From NCBI RefSeq assembly GCF_029227915.1, contig NC_079886.1, forward strand, positions 20,436,501 to 20,500,500: a stretch of 64,000 nucleotides of DNA, written 5' to 3'. Shown piece after piece: positions 55,868 to 64,000 of the stretch (position 1 is the first letter of the stretch; every line of letters begins with the position of its first letter). Position numbers and translations under genes: made by a program. Under the pieces are notes generated by a model. That model saw nothing but the letters and a program-made list of their open reading frames with translations. It made no database searches and had not been told where the DNA came from. The DNA comes from Hydractinia symbiolongicarpus. Its lineage: Eukaryota > Cnidaria > Hydrozoa > Anthoathecata > Hydractiniidae.

Positions 55868-57054
55868 GTGTTAAAGCGAAAGAAAGCAAAAGCAAGTTGT
55901 AAACTCGAAGATATTTCAGTAGAATCAAATTTAAACTTAGATGTTGTACGTAAGTCTTTATCACGTTTAGTTGAAGCAGGAAAGTTGACGAAGAGATTGT
56001 ATCGGAGTAATGACACCTACACACCGGTAGACCACAGTAGTAGCAAAACGTTGACAGTGAATCAATCTTGTAAAGAACCTATTTATGGTGAGAACAACGA
56101 GGGAAATGTTTCATACAATGCTGGTGACGACGCCGTAGACTTCAGAAAATTCGTGTTTGATAAACTAGTTTCACTGCAACATGAAATTGAACAACTTAAG
56201 GATAACACCCGTATCAAAACAGACAGTTCTCAAGAAATCATCAAGGGCAAGGACGCTATAATTAATTTGTTAAGGGAGGAAAACCGTTTTTTAAGACAGG
56301 AAAATCTAGAACTCATAAAAGTGTTACAAGCTGGTTCTCTACATCAAAATGACAAAACGAATATCCCTATGGGAGAACAAAAATTAAAACATCAAAAAAC
56401 AATTAGCAACAATATATCGAACTCTCCGCTGTTAAACGATAAAGAACAAAATAAATCACAACCAAGGAACCCGGTAGGAGACCCGAAAAGTCAGAATCAG
56501 AAGCGTAAAAATATTGAATCAAGAAATAATGAATCTAAAACCACCAACAACAACATAAACAATAAAAAACATGTGATGATAATTGGAGATTCAATGGTTA
56601 AAGAAATAAATCCACGGGGTATTTCCCGCTATCATAAGGTCGACGTCAGAAGCCACTCTGGAGCTACAACATCAGACTAAATTGACCATATCAAACCTTA
56701 TGTTAGAAAGAAACCCGATATCATAGTAATTCATATCGGAACAAATGACTTAACAAATAAAGTTACCACACTGAAGAAAATAAAGAACGTAATAGCTGCT
56801 ATTCGAAAAATTGACAGAGATTAAAATATCGAGATTATATTATCAAGCATAATTGGAAGAAAAGATCAAGATCTAACGGCAGAAATTAAGTCCGTGAATG
56901 AAAAACTTAAAAGTTATTGTGAAAGTAAAGGTATGTTTTTCATAGAAAATGATGATATTGAAGAATCGTGTTTAAACAGAAGAAAGCTCCATTTGAACAT
57001 GTATGGATACTCTGTGTTTGCTAATAATATTAATAATTGTTTAAATTCATTATG
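55868..57054 (+). pseudogene. LINE ORF1 with esterase (SGNH) domain
   Basis: The N-terminus (ASCKLEDISVESNLNLDVVR) looks like a winged-helix segment. A coiled coil follows (LLREENRFLRQENLELIKVL), then a basic Asn/Lys-rich linker. The C-terminal domain has HVMIIGDSMVKEI (block I with the Ser of GDS), then VIHIGTNDLTN (block III with Asn) and LHLNMYGYSVFAN (block V with the His), matching SGNH esterases found in ORF1 of CR1/L2-like LINEs. Two in-frame TAA codons (56678-56680, and near 56822) interrupt it. The start is uncertain, since a GTG-like upstream extension is open. ORF2 follows at 57090. Confidence 0.75.
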
Positions 57055-57089
57055 AATATGTAGAAATAGTGAATCTAATCACTGAATCT

Positions 57090-58593
57090 AAATTAGATGA
57101 ATATTTGGTTACTTGAATATAAACTCAATAAGAAATAAGTTTGACAGTTTACGTGAAGTAATTGGTGAAAACGTAGATATTTTATTAATTGCTGAGACGA
57201 AAATTGACATGTCTTTCCCAAGCACTCAGTTTGAAATCCCTGGTTTTCACACACCTTATCGCTTTGATGTTAGTAACAAAAGTGGTGGTTTACTTATCTA
57301 CGCGAAAGCTATTTTACCTACACGAGCCTTACTAAAATATAACATACCTGCAGACATTCAAGCTTTAACTATTGAAAATTAATTTCAGGAAAGAAAAATG
57401 GTTTGTTATATCTATTTACAAACCTCCTTCTCAAAACAATGGATACTTCCTAAAATTTACTTGATCATCATCCACGATAACTTTATATTGATGGGAGATT
57501 TTAATCTAACACCAAACCAAGTAAATAAAAAACTTTATGTCTTCACATAATTTAGTCAACTTGATTAAAGGCGACACATGTTTTAAGGGCTTAGGCTCAA
57601 AAATTGATTTAATCCCCACAAATCGAAAGTATTCGTTTAAAAATACTACTTCTTATGAAACTGATATCAGTGATCATCACCACATGATTTACTCAATGTT
57701 GAAAACATCATTTCAGAAAGAAGAGGCTAAAATTATAACCTACAGGTGTTACAAGAAATTTAAAGGAGTTTTTTCAGCAAGACTTAAAAAATGCAATGAA
57801 TAATAGAGATAAACAATATGAAACATTCCAAACAAACTATGTCACTGTGCTTGATAAACATGCTCCTAATAAAAACCCACACATAAACAAGGCGTTACGT
57901 CAGGCCATTATGAAACGTTCTCAATTGAAAAATCGTGTCAAAAAAACAAGAAACACGTCGGACATTATAAGCTTTAACAAACAACGTAACTATGGGATAA
58001 AACTTAACAAACTCGCTAAATTAGACTACTTTAGTAAACTTGATATTCGTGAAAACACAAAGCCTTTCTGGCAAACATGTAAACCATATTTTTCTAATAA
58101 GCACGCACAGGGTGATGCTAATATTATATTAATTGAAAACGATTAAATTATAATGGAAAATAAAGACATTGCCGTAACTCATTGGACCTTTACAAATGGC
58201 CCATAGTTCCAGAAAGCTAAACTTGAAGCTTATGGTCTAAGTAAAAGTAGCCTTCAACTTATACTTGATTATTTATCCTCTCGCAAACAGAGAGTAAAAA
58301 TTGGTGCTTCTTTGAGTGATTGGTTTCAGATACTTCGCGGAGTACCACAAGGGTCTATATATGGTCCCCTGCTCTTTTTAATCTACATTAACGACCTTTT
58401 CTTTTTCGTCGAAAAAACTGATATATGTAACTTCGCTGATGATAACTCACTTTATTCTTGCGATGTAATTTTAGCCGTTGTAATTAACCGCCTGCTTAAC
58501 GATACAAAAAATTTACTGGAATGGTTTAAAATTAACTCACTTAAAGCAAATCCTAAAAAATTTCAATTTATGATTTTAAGCAAACTAGTATAG
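57090..58593 (+). pseudogene. LINE ORF2: endonuclease plus partial reverse transcriptase
   Basis: The apurinic-like endonuclease is readable: LNINSIRNKFDSLREVIGEN, DILLIAETKID (catalytic Glu of AETKID), SGGLLIYAKA, a broken GDFNL-type segment near 57497, and ISDHHHMIYSML (SDH active-site motif). A basic linker (57796-58146) leads to an internal deletion near 58150-58215 that removed the RT fingers and motif A. RT resumes at KLEAYGLSKSSLQLILDYLS, then RGVPQGSIYGPLLFLIYIND (motif B region) and CNFADDNSLY (FADD box), and ends at 58593 without the thumb and tail. Several stops. It is the same LINE class as 16556-18089 but a different family. Confidence 0.75.
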
Positions 58594-58599
58594 AAAGTG

Positions 58600-59035
58600 T
58601 TGCGGAGAGGTTGCCAAGGCAAAGGCATTAAGCACGGCAAGGAAAGGGCGCGGCAAAGGCAGGCAAGGAAACAGGGCACGGCAAAGAGGCAGACAAGGAA
58701 ACAGTAAGGCAGGGGTAGACAAGGCATGGTAGGCACAAGCAAGGCAAAGGCATTGAGCACGGCAAGGAAAAGGCACGGCATATGCAGGCAAGGAAACAGG
58801 GCACGGCAAAGGCAGACAAGGAAACAGGAAGAGGAATCAGTAAGGCAGGGGTAGGCAAGGCACAGGCAAGGCAAAGGCATTAATGAAGGCAAGGAAAAGG
58901 CACGGCATAGGCAGGCAAGGAAACATGAAGAGAAATCAGCAAGGCAGGGGTAGGCAAGGGCATGGCAGGCACCAGAAAAGGCATGGGAAGGGTAGCCAAA
59001 GGCACGGTGAGTGATGGCAAGGCAGGCAGGGACCT
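58600..59035 (+). repeat. GGCA-rich degenerate minisatellite
   Basis: About 435 bases made of GGCAAGGCA, GGCACGGCA, AAGGAAACAG and AAAGGCATT-like modules, almost free of T on this strand. Larger blocks (for example CAAGGAAACAGGGCACGGCA near 58668 and 58788) recur at about 120-bp spacing, so it is a higher-order repeat. The open frames on its opposite strand are by-products of the T-poor composition. It abuts the 3' end of the truncated LINE. Confidence 0.85.
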
Positions 59036-59663
59036 TAATAGAAACTCTCCCCTCTACAACTCAAATATTACGTATTCTCAATATATCTAAATATTAAGTT
59101 GCAAATTTCAAATTCAGTACCTAAAAACAGGATATTACATTTATATAAGGTCCATATACAGCGAATCATCAGAATTATGTGTCAATACAAGAAGTTAAAC
59201 CTTTTTTTTAAATTAAAGATTAAAAGTCAACTTGGTTCGAATGAATTTGAGAATATTGGTTTTTAATAACTCTAACAACAATAAAAGTCAAGATACAGAA
59301 ATGATAGCAGAAGTCAACGAGAGTCATTTTTTAAAAACGCCTATTTTGGTTTCTTGTTCACCAAAAAGTGTTAGTTTCATTCAAAGTTTTAGAAAAAGAA
59401 AAATGATAGGCAGTTTTGAGTAAAAATACAAAATATAGTCGAATATAATCAAAAATACACGGTAAAGGCTAAAAATAGGATTTTTTTTATATTTTTGAGA
59501 TTTAAAGCCAACTTGGTGCAAAGTAACACACGCACTAAGTAATTGATTTTATAAAATTGGCACGTTTTCTCACATATATAAGGATTCAGATAAAAAAAAT
59601 CACCTCGATAATGTGTGACCACGGATTACCTGGCTGTTGTTAGATGCATAATTGTTTTTCCTA
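59036..59663. other. No gene recognised
   Basis: AT-rich; a 63-codon open stretch at 59232-59423 shows no recognisable motif. No clear repeat. Confidence 0.4.
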
Positions 59664-59731
59664 GCCCCGTCCAGGATTTGAACCCGGATCTCTCATTTGC
59701 ATGAGTGCCATAGCCATTAGACCAACAGGGC
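59664..59731 (-). tRNA. tRNA-like sequence (pseudogene or SINE head)
   Basis: The minus strand gives a full 7-bp acceptor stem (GCCCTGT with ACGGGGC, one G-T pair), an A-box GGTCTAATGGCTATGG, and a 5-bp T-stem CCGGG/CCTGG around TTCAAAT, a good B-box. At 68 bases it is short: the anticodon arm (CTCATGCAAATGAG) lacks a proper 7-nt loop, so no anticodon can be assigned. It is probably not a functional tRNA. Confidence 0.5.
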
Positions 59732-60013
59732 ATAAAATTATTGAGTGTTTTTAGTGAGTAAAAAAGGCATATATATCTGGAGAAAAAGTTACGCTTTTTT
59801 ATAAGAACAATTTCATAAGAGATGAGCCGTCAAATTTGCGAAAAATAAGAACAGATTCAGGCTCAAATCATTAGTTTCTTAAATTTTCTTTTCGTCGTTA
59901 GAACTATGATTTTGAGATATTGAGGTATTGGCCACAACAGATAATAAGATCAAAATTTGAAAATATATATATAAACAAAACCAAAGCAAAAAAAAGATTT
60001 GATTTGAGGACAT

Positions 60014-60292
60014 ATGTCCCTTCTATATATTATTAATATTCCATGGGCCGGTGACACATTTTATTTGGACAATGATGCTAGAATGGTATCTGGCAATGTT
60101 GTATATACAGTTAAGGTCAAGTTACAGAAAGGGAAATTATTTCCCGGTGTAGAAATTATGAGATTTCCCAATTGCAAATTATTTTTGATTTCTGAAAGGT
60201 GTTCTGACTGCAAAAATGAATGTGATATAGATGATTGTACAAGAAGCGCTTGTCTGAATTTAGATGAGTTGCAGCATGACTTAATATTTTGA
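60014..60292 (+). CDS. Unrecognised small ORF with Cys-rich end
   Basis: 92 codons from ATG at 60014, with a C-terminal cluster ERCSDCKNECDIDDCTRSAC (six Cys in 20 residues). No family recognised, no signal peptide; the N-terminus is mildly hydrophobic. It may be chance, or an exon of a longer gene. The surrounding DNA is AT-rich and non-coding. Confidence 0.25.
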   Translation: MSLLYIINIPWAGDTFYLDNDARMVSGNVVYTVKVKLQKGKLFPGVEIMRFPNCKLFLISERCSDCKNECDIDDCTRSACLNLDELQHDLIF

Positions 60293-60521
60293 TTTGCATC
60301 CACACCAATGGACATGTGCATGCATATGCACAGGCAGAAAATATCTTATAAATGAACAGAAAAATGTTTGTTTTTGGAAAAACTAGCTACCAGTGTCTGT
60401 ATTAGCTAATCCACAGTTCGTTCCGGGCACAATATTTCACGAGCCAATGATATTACATTCTGTTTATAATCTGATGAATTAGAATCCGTAAAAATATGGC
60501 ACCTAGTTTGGTATATTTAGC

Positions 60522-61012
60522 ACGAGGGTGCCGATAAGCCGCATACGCCGTAAAAAGTGCGGGCGTTTTCGGGCGAGTTCGGCGTTTTAAAAAAAAATTC
60601 AGGTATTTGCCCGAAAAAACCCGCATAGTCCCGAACAATGCCCGAAAAAAAAAAAGATTCACCACAAATGACTCTCGAAGAATTATTTAAAAAAGTATAA
60701 AAATTAAAATGAACTAACTATGTGATAGCGAAGTTCTTAAAAGAACTGTTTTTTATGATTTGTGATAAGATTTACTTGATAAATAACTTATATATAAACT
60801 TTATTCACTCCTTTCTCTTCAAACGCATTCTTTTAACTGTCGTCCGCCATGTTTATGTTACAAGGTGTTGCATTTCGGGAATGTTCCGGGCGAGTTCGGG
60901 CGTGTTCGGGAAAGTGCGGGCGGTTTCGACCGACAACCGTCAATTTAATTCGAAAAGTCGCCCGAACTCGCCCGTATATATGCGGGCGTTTGCGGCTTAT
61001 CGGCACCCTCTT
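60522..61012. mobile_element. 491-bp hAT-type MITE
   Basis: Terminal inverted repeats of about 22 bp sharing GAGGGTGCCGATAAGCCGCA, flanked by an exact 8-bp duplication TATTTAGC (60514-60521 and 61013-61020). The 8-bp duplication is characteristic of hAT elements. Both subterminal regions are packed with GGGCG, TTCGGGCG and GCCCGAA motifs in opposite orientations, which gives strong foldback. It has no coding capacity. Confidence 0.85.
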
Positions 61013-61020
61013 TATTTAGC

Positions 61021-62015
61021 TAGAAAATCTGAGCCACTAAATTATGTTTTATGCTTTAGTTAGGGAGCTTTTTAGGGGTGTGAATGACCTAAAAGTGAAA
61101 AATAGTGATAGCTCTACATAACCTTCCATTTTCACTATATTTTTCAAAATAAATACTATGGACAAGGTTGCAAAAAACACATTATGGAGGTTGCATTTAT
61201 TCTTTTATTTATAAAAAAAGTTCAGGCTCTTCTGCTAAAAAGAATATATGTCTATACCAATGTTCTTTTGCTGATTTGGCTAAGCTTTTGGTTCTTAGTT
61301 TTTTGTCTAAAATTGTTAGAACCAACATATTTTGTGGATAATTGTAGATATTTGATGGTACTTTCCTAATCAGAGCATAATTAACTCATTGTGCAGTATG
61401 TGTATGACAAGAAAATATGTCTTAAGGATCATTTAAATCTAGCTACATAGCTAATTTTATGCCGGCCAAGTAGCCAGTTTTATGTCAGATAAGTAGCTAG
61501 TGAGAAAAACAGTTTTGTGCTGGTTAACTACCTAGTTTATGCTGCTAGCTAGCCAATTTGATAGTGTTATACCAGCTTATTTTGCGACATATGTTGGTAG
61601 TTATTTGCTAGTTAGGTGTGGGTGAGAAGAGGTTCATTACATGTAAAAAATAGTGATATACTAGCTAGCTATTCATACTTCCCTCTTTCGTTTTCTTGAA
61701 AATATCAGTTCGTCCCCATTTTCCGCTTGGCACCATCTTTAAAAAACAACAAACACTCCATCGCTTTGCTCCTTGATAAACACGTTGTCTCGCTTACTAT
61801 AAACTGTACTAAAGAATTACCACATTAAATTGCTGGATTACTGCGATTTTTTGTTTGAATTTTTATAATTCGGATGTATAGGGACGAAATCGCATAGAAA
61901 TGCTATATACTTTCCATCGTACTTCTTTTCCCTTATATTTGGCTTATATAATGAGGAAATAGGCTCCGCTACGCTCCGTGCGCTGGCGCGCACTCCGCTA
62001 CTCTCCGCAAAAAGT
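61021..62015. other. No gene recognised; TAGC-rich
   Basis: AT-rich, with many short AGCTAGC-like motifs and loose repeats of AGTAGC(C/T)AGTTTTATG near 61460-61560. Short open stretches show no recognisable content. Confidence 0.4.
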
Positions 62016-62185
62016 GAGGCAGCCGATAACATTACAGATAGATCAAATTTTCAAAAAAGAGACAAATAGTGTGGTGTTGTTAGGAATTACTATTGACAAT
62101 AAGTTACTAATTAATGACCATATTCAAAATATATGCTCTACGGCTAACTATAAACTTCATGCTAATTTTGTCGTACTGTCGCCTA
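62016..62185 (+). pseudogene. LINE reverse transcriptase C-terminal scrap
   Basis: Reads VVLLGITIDNKLLINDHIQN and ICSTANYKLHA, the block after the RT YADD box in CR1/L2-like LINEs (compare LLGVTIDDKLNF in the element at 16556-18089). It is too short to assign to either LINE family in the window. Flanks are unrelated AT-rich DNA. Confidence 0.6.
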
Positions 62186-62470
62186 CATGATATCCTCATC
62201 AAATAACTTTAGAAAAGACAATCCTCTGCAATATAGGTTATTTGGTGGTGAGTCACCTTAAGGGAGGTGCTTTTACGGGTTGGGCCCATGTTCGGAGGTT
62301 TAAACGATAAATGTTTGCAAAATAAAAAAATGCAAACCATAATATAAATCTAAACAATTAAACAATTGTTGTAACGTTTTTTCCTAAGTAACTAAATAAT
62401 GGTGCGAGTTAGATATGTCCAATAAACAATTAAATACAAGTGTGCTTTGACATATTTTTTTTTCGACTAG

Positions 62471-62501
62471 GTTTCGGCTGTATACTGCAGCCATGATCAA
62501 G
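62471..62501 (-). ncRNA. Degenerate hammerhead-ribozyme-like motif
   Basis: The minus strand gives TTGATCAT, then stem GGCTG-CAGTATA-CAGCC, then GAAAC. This matches the hammerhead layout (core box, stem II, GAAA box), but the first core box differs from CTGANGA at two conserved positions, so it is not expected to cleave. Such motifs occur in Penelope-like and related retroelements; no reverse transcriptase of that type is next to it. Confidence 0.35.
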
Positions 62502-62654
62502 TATTGAGGAAATTACAATTTTTGTTCTCTTTTGGGCGATAAGTGAAAAAATCAGTGAATGTTACATGCTTTAAGTCTCTATTTTTGTTTCTGCATGCGC
62601 TGCTTTCTGGTCATGAAATTGTTTTGCTTGGCGTAATTTGGTAAGTTAAGCCAT

Positions 62655-62830
62655 TACACCCGTAAGTCAGAACCTAGGTTTTGTTTAAAAACCCGGGTTT
62701 TTAACGAGAACCCGGGTTTTCATTGTTGGAAACCCTTGTTTCCATATTGAAAACCCTGGATATGCATTAAAAACCAAGGTTTTTATTGGTTTCCCAGGTT
62801 TTCGTGAATAAATGTGACAAATGGCTGCAA
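62655..62830 (-). repeat. Repeat B-related segment with clustered near-palindromes
   Basis: Contains AAAAACCCGGGTTTTT, GAACCCGGGTTTTC and several degraded versions within 120 bases, and ends with GAATAAATGTGACAAATGGC, the same end as the B repeats (7927 side and 27841 side). It is in the orientation of the left copy. Confidence 0.6.
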
Positions 62831-62954
62831 TAGAGGTTGTATTCCTCTAGAGAAAATGCCTCTAAAATCACAATTCTCCCTTTTTACAAGGACTTAATTA
62901 AAAAAATAAAAATAAAAAGGACACAACACATTTAAAAAGATGAACAGAACTTTA

Positions 62955-63300
62955 ACCAAGGGCAGGTAGGTTTCAACCCATATTTCTGAACCTAAGTACC
63001 ATGGATGTCTAGCTGGGTCACCTCGAAGAGGTCAGTGGAAGGTCATTAGCAGAAACTACACAACCCTATCTTCCTAAAGTAAACTTTGGCCACTTTCTGT
63101 TCAACTGTGCTATTCTTTGTTTTTACCTGGGGTAATAAGTGGAGTCGTCACTCTCCAAAGACAAGACCTAGTATGATCAAACCCCCTTGCTAACTGAACT
63201 TTTATTCGATTTTGTTTTTATTTTTTGACTGGGGTAATAAGTGGAGTTGTCACTCTTTAACACAAGACTGAGTGTAGTCAAGCCTCCTTGCTGACTCATT
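62955..63300 (+). repeat. Dispersed repeat, second copy plus a partial third
   Basis: 62955-63190 matches 55575-55800 in the same orientation. The terminal part (GGGGTAATAAGTGGAGT and onward) is repeated again at 63220-63300, so this copy has a short internal tandem. No LINE ORF1 follows here; a USP-like fragment on the opposite strand does. Confidence 0.65.
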
Positions 63301-63315
63301 CTGGTTAAAATATTC

Positions 63316-63854
63316 TTACCTCAGCTCTTCTAAAAAGAAAACATATGACTCGTGACTGTTAATAAGGCGGTGACCATTATTTAAGGTCCCGCAATGGTTG
63401 ATAATAGCCCTTAATTGAAACTTTTTACGAAATTTCACTTCTCCATCTACGGTAAAAGGTATGGAAATGGTACCAGGGTAAGCAGTAATACGAGAGACAA
63501 TTTTTGACACAAGGTCGTTGGCACTGGCAAAACGTTTTAGCTGTAAAATGAGATGGGAACCGCACGACACTACCTCTTTTTCAACTAGAGCAGTTTGATG
63601 AGCGTTGCAAACATGGCAGAAGTAGGCATTAGTGTCTTTCATCATGTTTGTTTGTTGCCATTTATTAAATGTCATTTTTTGAGAAAATTTATTGCATGCT
63701 TGGGATAGGCTGGGTTTTGTCCTGTTGGGGATCTGGTGCGGTGTTTTTGGGGCTTGTTGGGTTCATTTTTACCCCTACTAAGAATATAGACACCTACTCC
63801 TATAGCAACAATCACGGCTATCGCTCCAGCCCCATAGATGTGGACACTACCCAT
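63316..63854 (-). pseudogene. USP-type deubiquitinase fragment with N-terminal membrane segment
   Basis: From ATG 63854 a hydrophobic segment (GAGAIAVIVAIGVGVYILS) followed by basic residues predicts a membrane anchor. One frame change at about 63673 leads to the USP C-lobe: AYFCHVCNAHQ (zinc-type Cys pair), HLILQLKRF (LKRF box), KKFQLRAIINHCGTLNNGHR (the catalytic His region, where the family usually has GHY) and SYVFFLEELR. The N-lobe with the catalytic Cys box is absent. Membrane anchor plus USP recalls the mitochondrial deubiquitinase USP30, but that is a guess. It may be a processed or internally deleted copy. Confidence 0.55.
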
Positions 63855-63861
63855 TGACTTG

Positions 63862-64000
63862 CTAGAACATTATCATCCTGTGCAGGTTCTTTGCCCACGT
63901 TCTACTGTAAGTTAGCCTTGTTCTTTGGTTCCATTTGGCAAGCCTCTTGACTGCGGCAACGCGACCCTCGTTCTTCTTGGTTATGACCCTCTCCTTTTGT
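63862..64000 (-). CDS. Partial ORF entering from the right edge, basic
   Basis: The minus-strand frame is open from the window edge to a TAG at 63862-63864 and reads ERVITKKNEGRVAAVKRLAK then WNQRTRLTYSR. From memory, KxxGRVxxGKxLAxxN-like segments occur just before a membrane segment in small repeated invertebrate proteins. Here it directly precedes the membrane-anchored USP fragment, one frame away, so they may be one broken gene. Confidence 0.3.
   Translation of the reverse strand, partial: QKERVITKKNEGRVAAVKRLAKWNQRTRLTYSRTWAKNLHRMIMF

Noticed and set aside
58563-58892. Three overlapping Pro/Cys/Leu-rich open frames on the minus strand
   Set aside because: They are products of the T-depleted GGCA minisatellite, which lacks stop codons on the opposite strand.

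Overview
The window is eukaryotic: introns with clean GT..AG borders, LINEs with a microsatellite tail, tRNA-derived SINE-like heads, a Helitron, hAT, piggyBac-type and other DNA transposon remains, all in AT-rich DNA. Remembered protein similarities (esterase-ORF1 CR1/L2-like LINEs, HECT-like proteins, the transposase types) fit an early-branching animal, most likely a cnidarian. No sequence here fixes the species. I see no clearly intact single-copy host gene; almost everything recognisable is a mobile or virus-derived gene with stops and frameshifts.

Layout. (1) 1-7.9 kb: an inverted repeat (A then B) split by a 6.9-kb insertion (692-7553) carrying a minus-strand multi-exon transposase-like gene. 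(2) 7.9-14 kb: mostly non-coding, with two diverged copies of an unrecognised ORF and a SINE. (3) 14-24.6 kb: a Helitron on the plus strand (viral-DUB-like segment, DUF6570-like region, HUH Rep, PIF1 helicase). It is interrupted by a DNA transposon (14890-19758), itself interrupted by a 5'-truncated LINE (16556-18089), and separately by a TTAA-flanked MITE (20980-21729). (4) 24.6-27.8 kb: a compact, intron-free, higher-GC block resembling nucleocytoplasmic large DNA virus genes (KilA-N/MSV199-like, zinc-repeat HNH nuclease, packaging-type ATPase), with a small hairpin at each gene end. (5) 27.84-28.74 kb: B then A in the opposite orientation to region 1. (6) 28.7-30 kb: a tRNA-like head, a perfect hairpin and a decayed tyrosine recombinase.

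(7) 30.7-55.4 kb: a HECT-like gene with a tandem array of 21-residue exons, then an 11,991-bp unit (31446-43436) repeated head to tail (43437-55427) with no difference found. Each unit holds most of the HECT-like gene and a retroviral-type integrase pseudogene split at an exon/intron border by a 5.7-kb hAT element that also encodes an OTU protease-like protein. (8) 55.4-64 kb: a decayed LINE with esterase ORF1, a GGCA-rich minisatellite, a tRNA-like sequence, a hAT MITE with exact 8-bp target duplications, a hammerhead-like motif, dispersed repeats, and a USP-type deubiquitinase fragment with a membrane segment.

The window is best read as a layered transposon and viral graveyard whose insertion order can be worked out from target-site duplications and restored reading frames. 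The two leads most worth following are the virus-like block with its gene-terminal hairpins and the zero-divergence 12-kb tandem duplication, which may be very recent or an assembly artefact.
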